Shown here: piece after piece, positions 25,813 through 36,400 of the stretch
Layout: every line of letters begins with the position of its first letter
Position numbering within the stretch: position 1 is the stretch's first letter
Assembly (NCBI GenBank): GCA_963665265.2
Contig: OY762224.2
Location: 2,480,001 to 2,544,000 of the forward strand
Direction: 5' to 3'
DNA from: CAXXHQ01 sp963665265
Lineage (GTDB): Bacteria; Planctomycetota; Planctomycetia; Pirellulales; Thermoguttaceae
DNA length: 64,000 bases
Made by a program: the position numbers and the translations under genes
The notes under the pieces: model-generated
What the model saw: only the letters and a program-made list of their open reading frames with translations
Told to the model about the DNA's origin: nothing
Databases searched by the model: none

Positions 25813-28800
25813 TTACAGCGACGCGAATTCAACTTCAAAGCCGGCGAAGAGCGAATCGATCGCCTCGTCCTTTAACTTTGTTTTTCTCTCGATCATGAGG
25901 CGTTCGGAAGCCGCGATGGGGGGGAAGTCGCCTGACGGCAAAAAGTCCTCGGCCGACGTCCAAAGATCCGAATCGACCGCCGCCGAATGGAACGTCGTCG
26001 GCGAGATTTCGGACGTTACGGCGGAATCGAAAGAACTGATCGCCATGTCGTCGCTCTGTCGCCGCGTCGCGGCGACGTTTTCCAAAGAGGCGAAATACGC
26101 GGTCAGATCAACCGTCGATCCAATCGTCGAAACCGATTTTTGTTCGGCGTTCATCGCGGCGCTGACGTAGGAGCCGGGAATGACCGACGAAAGGGATGTT
26201 GCGGAAGAGGATGCCGAAGCGGAAGACGTTGACGCGGACGAAGCGGACGTCGAACCGTCGGAATAGGTCAATTTCGAGGCGGAAGAGAGCGTCTCGACGG
26301 CGGGCGTCGTGTTTGAGGGGTCGATCACGTACATAACCTCAAACGCCGTGAGGGGAACAGAATAGGGTTGATAATATCCCCAGGGATTCTTGAGGATGAG
26401 GTTGTACGTAGCCGTCGCCGATTCATACGTATAACCGACAACCGAATATGCATGACTATCAAACATATTGTATAAATCGTAATTCGCCTGCGATTCGTCG
26501 ATAAGCCTCCCGCTTCCCACTGCGAAACCGTTGTTTAACGCATTGATTATAGCGGCGCCGCCAATGCAGTCGACGCCGACGACCGCCTCGAACACTTCCG
26601 AACATTGTCCTGAATCCAAGCTGTCGTAATCGTTACGGTTCGTCGAAAGACCTGTGTAAGACACTTTTTTGTTGGTGCGTCCAGCATGACCGGTTTCGCA
26701 CCACTGGGCGTACGCCTTTTCGACAAGAGCGAACCACAATTCGTTGGACGGATTGTTGTATAGATTGTAGTTATAGACTGACGGAAAACCGGGAATTTCT
26801 TGCGCGACATCGGAATTCCAACCTTGATAGACAGAGGTGCCGATGCTCCCGACCGGCAGATAGCAATCCACGGTCACATATTCGGCGGAATAGATGCCCG
26901 AGTTGAGGCCGCCGCTTTCGTAGTAGAATCGCACCGTGTAAGTGCCATCGCCGTTGTCGATGAACATGTTTTCGATGCAACTTTCGGACGCGTTGGCCAA
27001 CGCTCCGAATCCGGCTATGAGCCAGCAATCGCCGACGCCGCGTTGGTTCATGTCGCGCCAACTCGCGCCGTTGACGAATAAAGAGCCGGACACGAGTCGA
27101 TACGTGCCGGATTCGTTATACGGATGGTCCGTGCCTAAGAACCATTTGTTCGTCAACGTCGTCAATTTCGACGAGCTGTCTCCCGCCGCCAGATTGCCGA
27201 GCGAGGCGCTTTGGTAGTTTGCGTTGGCGGCGTTGCCGTTCGCGACGTCGCTGAGCAAAACGGCGACATAATCCAACATATTCAATAACTTCGCGTTGTC
27301 GGCGATCGCCTGCAAGTCGCTCAACTCCGCGGCGCTAATGACGGAGTCTTGCGCCGCCACGATCGACAGGATCTGCAGAACCTCATTTCGAGAAATCGTT
27401 TCGTCATCGAAACGAGACCGAACCGCATCGTAGATATACGAATCGTTGAACTGGATGGCGCCGGCGCCAATGATCTCGCCGTCGCCGTCGAGCCAAAAGT
27501 TCGGAGCCGTCGTCGGCATGGCGGCGAAGTTGAGATTTAGGGTTCCGTTCGTGGCCCACGCGACGCCGGTGAACGTCGAATTGCCCGAGAACTCGAGTTC
27601 GCCTTCGCCGTCTTTCTTGAGCAAGCCGTCGCCGGAGAGGGCGGAGGATACGATAACCGAACCCGAACCAGAATTAACGTCGCAATAAGAGGAAACCGTG
27701 ATTTGGCCGCCGGAGATTGAATAATCGCCGGAAGCGAAAATCATAGAGGCGGCGTTGAGGGAGCCGGAGACCGTGATTGTTCCGCCGCCGCTGAAATAAG
27801 CGTTGCTTCCGTCAACCCAGGAGACCAACACGCCGTTTGAATAATGCCAAGCGTACGAAGAGTTCCAAGAGCCGGAGCCGCCGTTCCAATAGAGGTCTTG
27901 CATGTAAACGACGATTCCAGAGCCGGAGACGGTCGTTCCGGTCGGGAGGGCCTGACTTCCGACGTAGAGGACGCCGCCCGAGGCGGTCGTCGATCCGAGA
28001 TACGTATTTACGCCGGTCAGCGTGACGTCGCCCGATCCGCTCTTCGTCAATCCGGCTGTGCCGACCAAATTGGCCGTGATCGCGCCGCTTTGCGCGTTGA
28101 ACGAGGAGCTTGCCGCAAGCGTTCCGTTGACGACGTCGCCGTCGATGAGATTTAACGTCGAAATGGGTTGCGCAGCGTTGTTAAATCCGCCGAGATCGAG
28201 TCTAGCATCGTTTTCGATCGTAACGGTTCCCGTTCCCAACGCGACGGAGCTACCCAGCGTCGTAAGACCGGTCGTTAAGCAGATGCTGCCGGACAACGTA
28301 TTGGTTCCGCTTAGCGCAAGTTTTCCGCTTCCCGCTTTACGCAAAACTCCCGTTCCGCTGATAGAATCGGACAACGTAAACGGCTTCGTATTGGCAAGGA
28401 TCAAGGTTCCGTTATCGACGACGGAGCTGGAGAACGTGCCTGCGTCTATTTGTAGGGTTCCCGCGGCGGCGATCGTCGTTCCGCCCGAACAGGTGAATGC
28501 GCCGCCGGTCAATTCCAACGTGCCGCCGAGGAGGGTAGTCGTTCCTGTGAGCGTGGTCGTTCCGCTTAAAGTCAACGTTCCCGAGGACACGACTAGGGAA
28601 ATCTCTTTTGAAAGGGACAGGTTTTTCCTGATAATTCCGGAAAAACTACTATTGCCGACGATAGTCAACGTACTCATTTTAGTTGCAGATATGTTGTTGA
28701 TTCTGCCGGAGCCGGTTAAACCGTAGATCGTCGGCGAATAGCCGTAGAGATCGAGAACGCCATTTTTGTCCACGAAGACGGAACCGACGCCGATGCCGGC

Positions 28801-31368
28801 GTTATTGCCGAGCTTTAGAGTTCCGGCCGAGATCGTCGTTCCGCCGGTGTAAGTATTGTCGCCGGAGAGAACGAAGATGTTGCTTCCCATTTTCGTCACG
28901 CTACCCGTGCCGCTAATGACGCCGCTGAAAGTAGTCTTCGTCGAACCGTTGAGAGCCAAGGCGCCGTTATCGACGATGTTTCCCGCGACGGAGCCGGTAG
29001 AGCCGCCGGCGCCCAATTGCAGCGTTCCGGCGCTGATTGTGGTTACTCCGGTATAGGTATTGGTTCCCGTAAAAATCAACGTGTTGGCGCCGTTTTTGGT
29101 CACGCTTCCCGTTCCGCTGACGACGCCGGCGTAGGTGACGGCGTCGGAGCGATCGAAGCGAAGAGAGGCGTTGTTAACGATATTGCCGACGACGGAGCCA
29201 ACCGTGCCGCCGGCGCCGATCGAGAGCGTTCCGGCGCTGACCGTCGTTCCTCCAGTGTACGTATTTTCGGCAGTAAGATAAAGCGCGCCGCTTCCGAGCT
29301 TCGTCAGGCTTCCGGTTCCGCTAATGACGGAATCCATGAAGGAGATGTAATCGTGATTGACGACGAGTTGTCCGTCGTTTACGATCGCGCCGGAGATGGC
29401 GCCGCCTCTTCCGCCTGCGCCGATTTGCAAAGCGCCGGCTGAAATCGTGGTTCCGCCGGAGTAAGAGCTGAAGCCGCTCAAAATCAAGGAGCCTGACGAC
29501 GTAAGCGAAATGGTTCCGGCGCCATCGTTGATTGAGCCGGCGAACGTTCCGCCGACCGTGACTGACAACGCCGACGAGCCGGAACTGTTCGTAATCACGG
29601 AGCCGTAATCGCTCGTGAGAGTTCGGACGGTCAAGTTACGATCGTTCAGATTGATCGTTCCTCCGCTGAGCGTGACGTTACCGACGCCGAGCGCCGAATC
29701 GCTCCCCAGCGTTACGGTCGCACCGTATATGCCGGTTCCGCCTGTGTATGTGTTGACGCCGCTTAAAATCAGAGAGCCTGACGCGTATAGGCCAACGGTT
29801 CCTTCGCCGTCGCGGATCGTTCCTTGAAACGTTCCGCCTAAGCCGACGTTGACCCTACCTGTCCCGGTCGAGTTCGTGATCACGGCGGAGGAGCTTCCGT
29901 TTAAGTAATTAAAAAACGCTTCCTGACCGTTTAGGTCCAGCATGCCGCCGGACATCGTCAAATTGCCGTATCCGAGCGAGACGCTCGTTTCCACAGTGAC
30001 CGTGCCGCGATTAATCGTCGTTCCGCCCGTGTAATAGTTGTAGTTGCCGAGCCTCAAATCGCCTGACACGTTCAGCGACACGATGCCGCCGTAGCCGTTC
30101 GTGACGCTTCCGTCGTAGCTTCCGCCGTTCCAAATATAGAGCGTCGCATCACCCCAATAACTGGTGATCACGGCGTCCGACGAGCCGTATAGCGAGTTGA
30201 CCGCAAGCGTGTTTCCCTGCATGTCCAATACGCCGGCGTTGACCGTCATGTTGCCGTAGCCCAAGGCGCATGAACCGCCCATCGTGACGGTTCCGCCGTC
30301 GATCGTGGTGCCGCCCCAGTAGTTATTGACGCCGCTCAATAGCAAATTGCCGCTTCTCGAACTTCCTCCGAGAAAGTGCAGCGCCATGCTCCCGCCCAAA
30401 TCGTCGGTAATGATTCCTTGATAATTGCCGTATTCGTGAACGTTCAACGTCGCCGTCGTCGAGTCGGCGGAATTGCCGATGACCGTCGCCGACGCTCCGC
30501 TTAATCCCGTCACGTTCGCGTCGTAACCGTTCAAGTCGAGGGTGCCGCCGTTCAGCGTCAAAATGCCGTAGCCGAGCGACGAGGATCCGCCCAAGCTCAA
30601 GGTTCCCGAGTTAATCGTCGTGCCGCCGGTAAAGGCGTTCGATCCGCTCAACGTTAAGTAACCGCCGCCGCTCTTGGTCAATTTTCCCGTGCCGCTAAGA
30701 TTGTTGCTCAGCCTCAGGTCGTCGGAACGATTGACGATCAATTGACCGTTGTCGACGATATTGCCGACGATCGAGCCGGTCGTACCGCCCGAGCCTAATT
30801 GCAACGCGCCTGCCGCGATAGCCGTCCCTCCCGTGTAAACGTCGGTCCCCGTCAAGATCAACGTGCCCGATCCGCTCTTCGTCAAGCTTCCCGCGCCGCT
30901 GATCGTTGAAGATATCGTAAGGCTTGACGAGACGACGTTGACGGTTACGGCGCCGCTTAAAGCCAAATTCGCCGCGATGCTCGATCCGGTGACGCCGGCA
31001 TCGACGATCACGCCGGAGGTCAAGGTTAGGTTATTTCCCGAGATGGAAAAGTTGTTGCTCTTAAATTCGATCGACTTAAAAGAAGTTCCGGCGGTCAGAT
31101 TGTTCGCCGTGGCCGTGCGAGTCGATCCGCTGAATACGAGGTCGTCTCCAGCGACGGGCGCCGATCCGGTGGACCAATTCGCCGCAGTCCCCCAGTTGTT
31201 GTTCGCTCCCAAACCCGTCCACGTTAATACGGCTAATAGCTTACGACGCTCCAACTCCTCGAAACGCAACGTCCGTTTATTATGATTTGGCTTTCTGTCG
31301 TCGTTCTTCTTTGCCGAAAAACCAAAACGACTCAAGGCGCGATTCCATAGATTGCCAGACTTTCGCAT
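25813..31368 (-). CDS. Giant autotransporter-type beta-strand-repeat protein with C-terminal calpain protease
   Basis: This 1851-residue protein starts with a basic segment and the planctomycete extracellular motif (LRFEELERRKLLA, residues 35-47). About 20 passenger-type beta-strand repeats follow (residues about 50-1330), each like LTKSGSGTLILTGTDVYTGG ... AGALQLG, building a long beta helix. Residues about 1430-1680 form a calpain-type cysteine protease: NQRGVGDCWLIAGFGALA gives C1448, SHAYSVVGYTY gives H1639 and LKNPWGYYQPY gives N1661, a complete triad with calpain-like spacing. The last 150 residues are Ser/Ala-rich. No autotransporter barrel is seen. The likely site is the cell surface. 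A TTGAAG/TATAAT promoter lies at 31510-31538 and a terminator at 25731-25774. Confidence 0.9.
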   Translation of the reverse strand: MRKSGNLWNRALSRFGFSAKKNDDRKPNHNKRTLRFEELERRKLLAVLTWTGLGANNNWGTAANWSTGSAPVAGDDLVFSGSTRTATANNLTAGTSFKSIEFKSNNFSISGNNLTLTSGVIVDAGVTGSSIAANLALSGAVTVNVVSSSLTISSTISGAGSLTKSGSGTLILTGTDVYTGGTAIAAGALQLGSGGTTGSIVGNIVDNGQLIVNRSDDLRLSNNLSGTGKLTKSGGGYLTLSGSNAFTGGTTINSGTLSLGGSSSLGYGILTLNGGTLDLNGYDANVTGLSGASATVIGNSADSTTATLNVHEYGNYQGIITDDLGGSMALHFLGGSSRSGNLLLSGVNNYWGGTTIDGGTVTMGGSCALGYGNMTVNAGVLDMQGNTLAVNSLYGSSDAVITSYWGDATLYIWNGGSYDGSVTNGYGGIVSLNVSGDLRLGNYNYYTGGTTINRGTVTVETSVSLGYGNLTMSGGMLDLNGQEAFFNYLNGSSSAVITNSTGTGRVNVGLGGTFQGTIRDGEGTVGLYASGSLILSGVNTYTGGTGIYGATVTLGSDSALGVGNVTLSGGTINLNDRNLTVRTLTSDYGSVITNSSGSSALSVTVGGTFAGSINDGAGTISLTSSGSLILSGFSSYSGGTTISAGALQIGAGGRGGAISGAIVNDGQLVVNHDYISFMDSVISGTGSLTKLGSGALYLTAENTYTGGTTVSAGTLSIGAGGTVGSVVGNIVNNASLRFDRSDAVTYAGVVSGTGSVTKNGANTLIFTGTNTYTGVTTISAGTLQLGAGGSTGSVAGNIVDNGALALNGSTKTTFSGVISGTGSVTKMGSNIFVLSGDNTYTGGTTISAGTLKLGNNAGIGVGSVFVDKNGVLDLYGYSPTIYGLTGSGRINNISATKMSTLTIVGNSSFSGIIRKNLSLSKEISLVVSSGTLTLSGTTTLTGTTTLLGGTLELTGGAFTCSGGTTIAAAGTLQIDAGTFSSSVVDNGTLILANTKPFTLSDSISGTGVLRKAGSGKLALSGTNTLSGSICLTTGLTTLGSSVALGTGTVTIENDARLDLGGFNNAAQPISTLNLIDGDVVNGTLAASSSFNAQSGAITANLVGTAGLTKSGSGDVTLTGVNTYLGSTTASGGVLYVGSQALPTGTTVSGSGIVVYMQDLYWNGGSGSWNSSYAWHYSNGVLVSWVDGSNAYFSGGGTITVSGSLNAASMIFASGDYSISGGQITVSSYCDVNSGSGSVIVSSALSGDGLLKKDGEGELEFSGNSTFTGVAWATNGTLNLNFAAMPTTAPNFWLDGDGEIIGAGAIQFNDSYIYDAVRSRFDDETISRNEVLQILSIVAAQDSVISAAELSDLQAIADNAKLLNMLDYVAVLLSDVANGNAANANYQSASLGNLAAGDSSSKLTTLTNKWFLGTDHPYNESGTYRLVSGSLFVNGASWRDMNQRGVGDCWLIAGFGALANASESCIENMFIDNGDGTYTVRFYYESGGLNSGIYSAEYVTVDCYLPVGSIGTSVYQGWNSDVAQEIPGFPSVYNYNLYNNPSNELWFALVEKAYAQWCETGHAGRTNKKVSYTGLSTNRNDYDSLDSGQCSEVFEAVVGVDCIGGAAIINALNNGFAVGSGRLIDESQANYDLYNMFDSHAYSVVGYTYESATATYNLILKNPWGYYQPYSVPLTAFEVMYVIDPSNTTPAVETLSSASKLTYSDGSTSASSASTSSASASSSATSLSSVIPGSYVSAAMNAEQKSVSTIGSTVDLTAYFASLENVAATRRQSDDMAISSFDSAVTSEISPTTFHSAAVDSDLWTSAEDFLPSGDFPPIAASERLMIERKTKLKDEAIDSLFAGFEVEFASL

Positions 31369-31509
31369 GATGGATTGCTTTCTCAGAAAGAGGGGAGCGC
31401 TAAAGGGGCGTGATTAGACGCCGCGAAGGATTGAATAAAAAAGACCGGGATCGGAAGAGGGCCGATCGCGAAGAGTATAAGAAATCGAACGACCGACACG
31501 CAACTTCGG

Positions 31510-31538
31510 ATTATATAAATCTAAATGATTACCTTCAA
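31510..31538 (-). promoter_or_regulatory. Strong promoter for the giant calpain gene
   Basis: On the minus strand TTGAAG (complement of 31533-31538) and a perfect TATAAT (complement of 31510-31515) are separated by exactly 17 bases. Transcription would begin near 31503, giving a leader of about 135 bases. Confidence 0.6.
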
Positions 31539-32153
31539 GAGTCTGTTTACAGGTAATTTAAAGCATTGTCCCTGCGAGTGGCTAGTTTCTCAAGAAGAAG
31601 CGTTCGCGTATTTATGTCGATGCATCTTGTGTTTAATAAAATATCGCTTAGGAATAACGTAACAATGCCTGGCAATTCTTCGCCCGGACGTACGTCGAAT
31701 AATTATTGTTTCATGCTTAATATCGACAGAAATTAAGAGACGAGAATATCGAATCGAGCTTTGCCGACGACGAAGTCGAATTCGCGTCGCTTTCAAAGCG
31801 ATTAAACGCAGTCCGGATCGCGAAGTCATTTTACGAAGTCGAGAACCGAATGAAAGCGAGTATCCGGCGTCGTTAATTTGAAACGAGAAAGAGCGCTCGA
31901 CATGCAATTAACAAAAAATGCAGGTAAAAACGAGTTTTTTCCGTTCGGAGGAAAGGAAATAGAGGCTGCGATATCGCCGGATCGCTCGCTGATGATTGAT
32001 CCAGGCCGTACGAGAGTATTGTGCGGACTTGAGACGTTCCATGCATTCAATACAAGCCCTTTGGCGTTATTAGCCAAAGGGCTTTTTACGAGTCCAACTT
32101 TGCCATGAGGCATATTCACAGAGGAGGAGCGCCCGATCTTTTTTATTTTTTTC
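31539..32153. other. Long AT-rich gap with an orphan terminator
   Basis: No ORF here looks real; the short plus-strand frame 31878-32108 reads through the terminator hairpin at 32055-32087. The plus-strand hairpin has no plus-strand gene upstream, so either it serves the minus-strand PEP-motif gene or a small RNA ends here. Confidence 0.5.
32055..32087. terminator. Perfect intrinsic terminator hairpin
   Basis: AGCCCTTTGGC (32055-32065) pairs perfectly with GCCAAAGGGCT (32073-32083) across a 7-base loop, followed by TTTTT on the plus strand. On the minus strand the 3' side reads TTGTATTG, so it could also end the minus-strand gene that stops at 32154. Confidence 0.75.
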
Positions 32154-32897
32154 CTAGAGTGATGCGGCGATAACAAAAGAAGGCGATAAACGCTGCCGCA
32201 ACCGAATTGCGACGCTCGGTTCCGGTACGGCGGACAATGAAGTTAATTGAAACATCGTCGTGTTCACTCCGCCGCTCGGAAAATCGAAGGTCAATCCGAG
32301 ATAAGCATGATCTGAAAGGTATGAAGTTCCCGTATGGTCCATAAATGGAGCTAAGTTTGGCGGCGTGGCAGAAAGCGCTTCGGAACTAAGCGCCGTCATG
32401 TCAATATCTTGTAGTTGGATAAACACTTGTCGAAGGGCACGAGAGCCGAATGAGCCTGAAATAGAAAATCCCGTGACTTTATAAGCCTCGACATCGTATT
32501 GGTGAGATAGATAATTGTAACTTCCCGTCGTTTGCACAGGGGCGCCGATAAGGATATCGCCGCCGACGCCGCTTCCGGTGCCCACTCCGTCAATAATTAC
32601 GGTCATACTCGTAATCGCCGAAGCGTATCGAGTAAAAGTATTTGACGATGCAGCAGAGGTAGCAGGAGTGTTCAATTCAAACGTGTAATTACCATGTATG
32701 CGCTGTCCGATAGCAAGAGGCAGCGACGATCCTGGACTGCTGTTAACGGTCGCCTCGTAGTAGAAAGTCACAGGAGCGGAGTTAGCGATCGACGTCGCAA
32801 ATCCTAGAAAACTCGTCGAAACGGCAATAAACGAAAGGATTGAACGGATACGTTGGAAAAGATTCGTTCTCATCAGATTTTTTTCCCCCTGGGCCAT
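32154..32897 (-). CDS. Secreted PEP-motif protein, sorting tail apparently broken
   Basis: This 247-residue protein has a signal peptide (RSILSFIAVSTSFLGFATSI, cleavage near ANSA) and a beta-rich body (FYYEATVNSSPG, LAIGQRIHGNYTFELNT). It reaches AVPEPSVAI, the PEP motif that begins PEP-CTERM sorting signals, but the in-frame ending RLRQRLSPSFVIAASL has no proper hydrophobic helix with an Arg/Lys tail. Shifting one base gives FGCGSVYRLLLLSPHHSRKK, closer to a sorting tail, so a frameshift is suspected. The ATG at 32897 is fixed by AAGGAG (within the complement of 32907-32913), nine bases upstream. Function unknown. Confidence 0.72.
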   Translation of the reverse strand: MAQGEKNLMRTNLFQRIRSILSFIAVSTSFLGFATSIANSAPVTFYYEATVNSSPGSSLPLAIGQRIHGNYTFELNTPATSAASSNTFTRYASAITSMTVIIDGVGTGSGVGGDILIGAPVQTTGSYNYLSHQYDVEAYKVTGFSISGSFGSRALRQVFIQLQDIDMTALSSEALSATPPNLAPFMDHTGTSYLSDHAYLGLTFDFPSGGVNTTMFQLTSLSAVPEPSVAIRLRQRLSPSFVIAASL

Positions 32898-33405
32898 GGC
32901 GTTTAGCTCCTTCTAAAAGCATCTTCCGTTTGCCGGAACGCCTAGCCCAAAAAAGGCCGACAAGAGAAGACGTTAACAAAAAGCGAAAGAAGTCCCGTTA
33001 ACCGCAAGGAGCCGAAGTAAATGCAGACTAACACCTTTTGCATTTTTCAGACGTCAATTTCTGACGGAGTATCTGTTTGAACAGTTCCCCGAAAATAAGC
33101 CGCCTTAAAACCTAGCAGAAGGGCTGCAGTCAGTGATTCCGCCTCGCAGTTAATATTCGTATATCGACCAAACACGGCAGAAACTAGCAATCTGATTCAA
33201 TTGGACTCACAATACCCCCTCTAAATACGCGCAACCCTTACTTTCAACTACATCAGTAATCGCAAAGGGTTTTAATTGCAGCTCTCTAAAACCTGGAGGT
33301 TGTTTCCTAATAGGGGGGGCGGTTAGTCTGCGGACATATTTTGGTTCGTCGTCAAAAGACAGGCGACTGTTGAGATGAGTCGATCGTTGGCGGGTTTGCA
33401 TTCGA
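32898..33405. other. Intergenic, nothing convincing
   Basis: Apart from the ribosome site of the PEP-motif gene at 32907-32913, no gene, clear hairpin or promoter pair was found in these 508 bases. Confidence 0.5.
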
Positions 33406-36400
33406 TTAAGCGCTTTGCTTTGTTTTAGCGGCAACCGCGTATTCGGTAAGCGCCGCTTTTAGGAGTTCGCATTCCCGTTGAAGATCGCGAACGGCTTGTT
33501 CGGCTTCTCGAATAGTTCCGTTCTTTGACCTGCCGAATTCCTCCACTCGCGTGGAGGCACGCTCGGCCGGTTCGGCTCCAAGGTAAACCAAACTTCCTTT
33601 CAATCGATGCCCCAGTCGACCGACTTCGGCGATATTCCCGATCTCGATCGCGACATGCATTTTTGGGAATAAAACATCCGCTTCGTCGAAAAAGCCATCG
33701 ATCATTTTAAGAAGCATATCTTGTCTCATAAAACAACGAGAAATGGCTTCTTCCGGATTAAATGTGACCGTCGTCGATTGCCGAGTCGCATTAGGGGAGG
33801 TAAGTGTTGCGTCGGAGGCGTTTTTCGCGAAATTCGAGCCGTTCGCAAAGCATTCGACCAAGGCGATCATTTCTTGCGCATGAATTGGTTTTGCGAGATA
33901 ACTGTCCATGCCAGCGGCCAAGCATCGTTCGCAATCGCTTTTCATTGCGTAGGCCGTCATGGCGATGATGGGCGTGCGTCTTGCGCCTTCGCGTTTTCGG
34001 ATCGCCTCGGTGGCTTCAAAGCCGTTCATGCCCGGCATTTGCACGTCCATCAAAATTGCGTCGTAACGGTTTTGTTCCGCCAAATCGATGGCCTCTTGGC
34101 CGTTTTCGGCGAGATCGACAGAATGTCCGCGGTCTTCGAGAATATAGGCGACCAACTTTTGGTTGGCGGGGTTATCTTCGGCCAATAGAATTCGCAATTT
34201 ACTTTGGGCCGTAGGAAAGACGGCAATCACGTTCGACTCTTCGGGGACCTTGTCGGCCATGGGAAGGCGGACGGTAAAGAAGAAGACGCTTCCGCCGCCC
34301 GGCGAGCTTTCGACCTCGATGCGTCCGCCCATCATTTCCACAAGGCTTTTGGAGATAGCGAGCCCGAGTCCCGTTCCGCCGAAACGCCGCGCCATCGAGG
34401 CGTCGGCTTGGGAAAAAGGCTGAAAAAGAGTCTCTAGGTTTTCCGGACATATGCCGATTCCGGTGTCTCGCACGGAAAACTCGATGCAGGTTTCGCCGTT
34501 GTGCGAGATGGGGCTGAGGCTGATTTCCACTTTGCCGCGTTCGGTGAACTTTACGGCGTTTCCGGCGAGGTTAAGCAAAATTTGCTGCAACCGCATGCGA
34601 TCGCCTACTACAGCGTCAGGCGTTCCTTCGGGAATGCGGCAAAAGAAGGATAAGCCCTTCTCACTTGCTCGGACCGCGAGGACGCGAGTAATTTGCTCCA
34701 TCATTTGTCGCAAGCTAAAAGGAGCTGATTCCAATTCCAGTTTCCCCGATTCGATTTTGGCCGAGTCGAGCAGGTCATTTAGGAGAGTTAATAGGAGGTT
34801 GGCGGATTCTTTGGTCGTACGCAAGCAGTCCTGAACCGTAGGGTGAACCGCTTTCGGCAGCGCCACGTCGATCAAGCCGAGAATGGCGTTCATCGGGGTG
34901 CGAAGTTCGTGGCTCATATTGGCGAGAAATCGGCTTTTCGTGGCATTGGCCGCTTCGGCGATTTCCTTAGCCCGGCGAAGTTCATACTCGAGTTCTTTGC
35001 GTTGCGTAATATCGAGCATTACGCCGTAACAACGGATCGCTTCGCCAGAGGGGGCGCGTTCGAACTGGCCTCGCGCTTCGAGCCAGCGAATCGAGCCGTC
35101 GGGCCAAAGAGTGCGGAATTCGCAAATGTAATCGTCTCTAGTTTCGATTGTTCGCTGAATCGCGGCTTCCGTTGCGGCGAGATCGTCGGGATGCACGCGG
35201 TCGGCCCAATGGCTATAAGTCGGCTCGAAGGCATTCGGCTCATAGCCCATCATGCGGAAGTGTTCGTCGTTCCATTTAATCTTGCCGGTGGGAATGTCCC
35301 AATCCCATCTTGCCATACGGGCCGCGTCTAGGGCCAGTCGCAACTGCGACTCGCTTTCTCGCAACGCCTCCTCCGCCCGCTTGCGTTCAGTGATGTCGTC
35401 GAAAACCGTATAGACTTCGCTCGGACAGCATTGTCCCGGCGGACAGATCGGCACGGCGTCAACGCTAATCCATCGACGTGTCGCGGATTGCGGATTCCAG
35501 ACGCCCATGATGACGCCTCGCAAGGGTTGGCCCGATCGCAGCACGACCATCGCCGGGTGCTCTAAGCCTGGAAACGGGGAGCCGTTTTCGCGAATAGTGT
35601 GATGTTCTTCGCGGATCGAACTGCTTCCGATAAATTCCTCGCGTGTCTTTCCGAGTATGCGTTCGGCCGCCGGATTCATGGCAATGACGGAGCCTTCGGC
35701 GTTTTGGTGAACCACTCCTTGCCACATCGTTTCGGCAAGAAGGCGGTAACGTTCCTCGCTTCGTCGCAGCGCTTCCTCCGATTGCTTATGCTTGGTCACA
35801 TTGAGAAACACGACGGCAAATTGGTTTGGACCGGCGGGATAGGCGAAAACGTCGTACCAACGCCCCGTCGCTCGGTCATACTCCTCGAATCGATCGAAAA
35901 CGCCCTCAAGAACGACGCGTCCGTAATGTTCCAGCCAAACTGGTTCGCATCCCGGGAGGGCCTCGAGGAGGGTTCGGCCGATAAGTTCGGAGGCTTTCAA
36001 TCCCGTCGCTTTTTCAAAGGCCGGATTGACTTCGAGGAACCGATAATCGCAGGGTTTACCGTTGGAGTCGAAAATTAGCTCATGAAGCGCGAATCCTTCG
36101 CTCATCGACGTGAATAGGGTGCGGTAACGAGCTTCGCTTTCTTGAAGCGCCTTTTCGGCATGCCGGATCTCCGTAATATCCATGCCGACGGCCAGTATTT
36201 CCTTTACTCTGCCTTCTTCATCTCTCCATGGTTTATTCGTCCATGCCATCCATACGCGCCGACCGTCGCGACAAACGTTTTCATTTACATTGTGCGAAAG
36301 CCGTTCGGGATGTTCGACGATGTCGAGGACAAGCGCGCTCAAATCTTTTCCGGTCGATTCACGCTCGGGCAAGATGACGCTGATGTGTTTGCCGACGATC

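Noticed and set aside
28022..28726. 234-codon plus-strand frame and several similar ones opposite the giant repeat gene
   Set aside because: They mirror the repeated codons of the minus-strand beta-strand repeats; the minus frame has conserved domains, a promoter and a terminator.
25813..31368. Repeats of the giant gene considered as a CRISPR-like or satellite array
   Set aside because: The repetition is at protein level with degenerate DNA units of variable length; there are no constant repeats with unique spacers.
31878..32108. 76-codon plus-strand frame
   Set aside because: Its 3' part is the terminator hairpin itself, which a real gene would not span.
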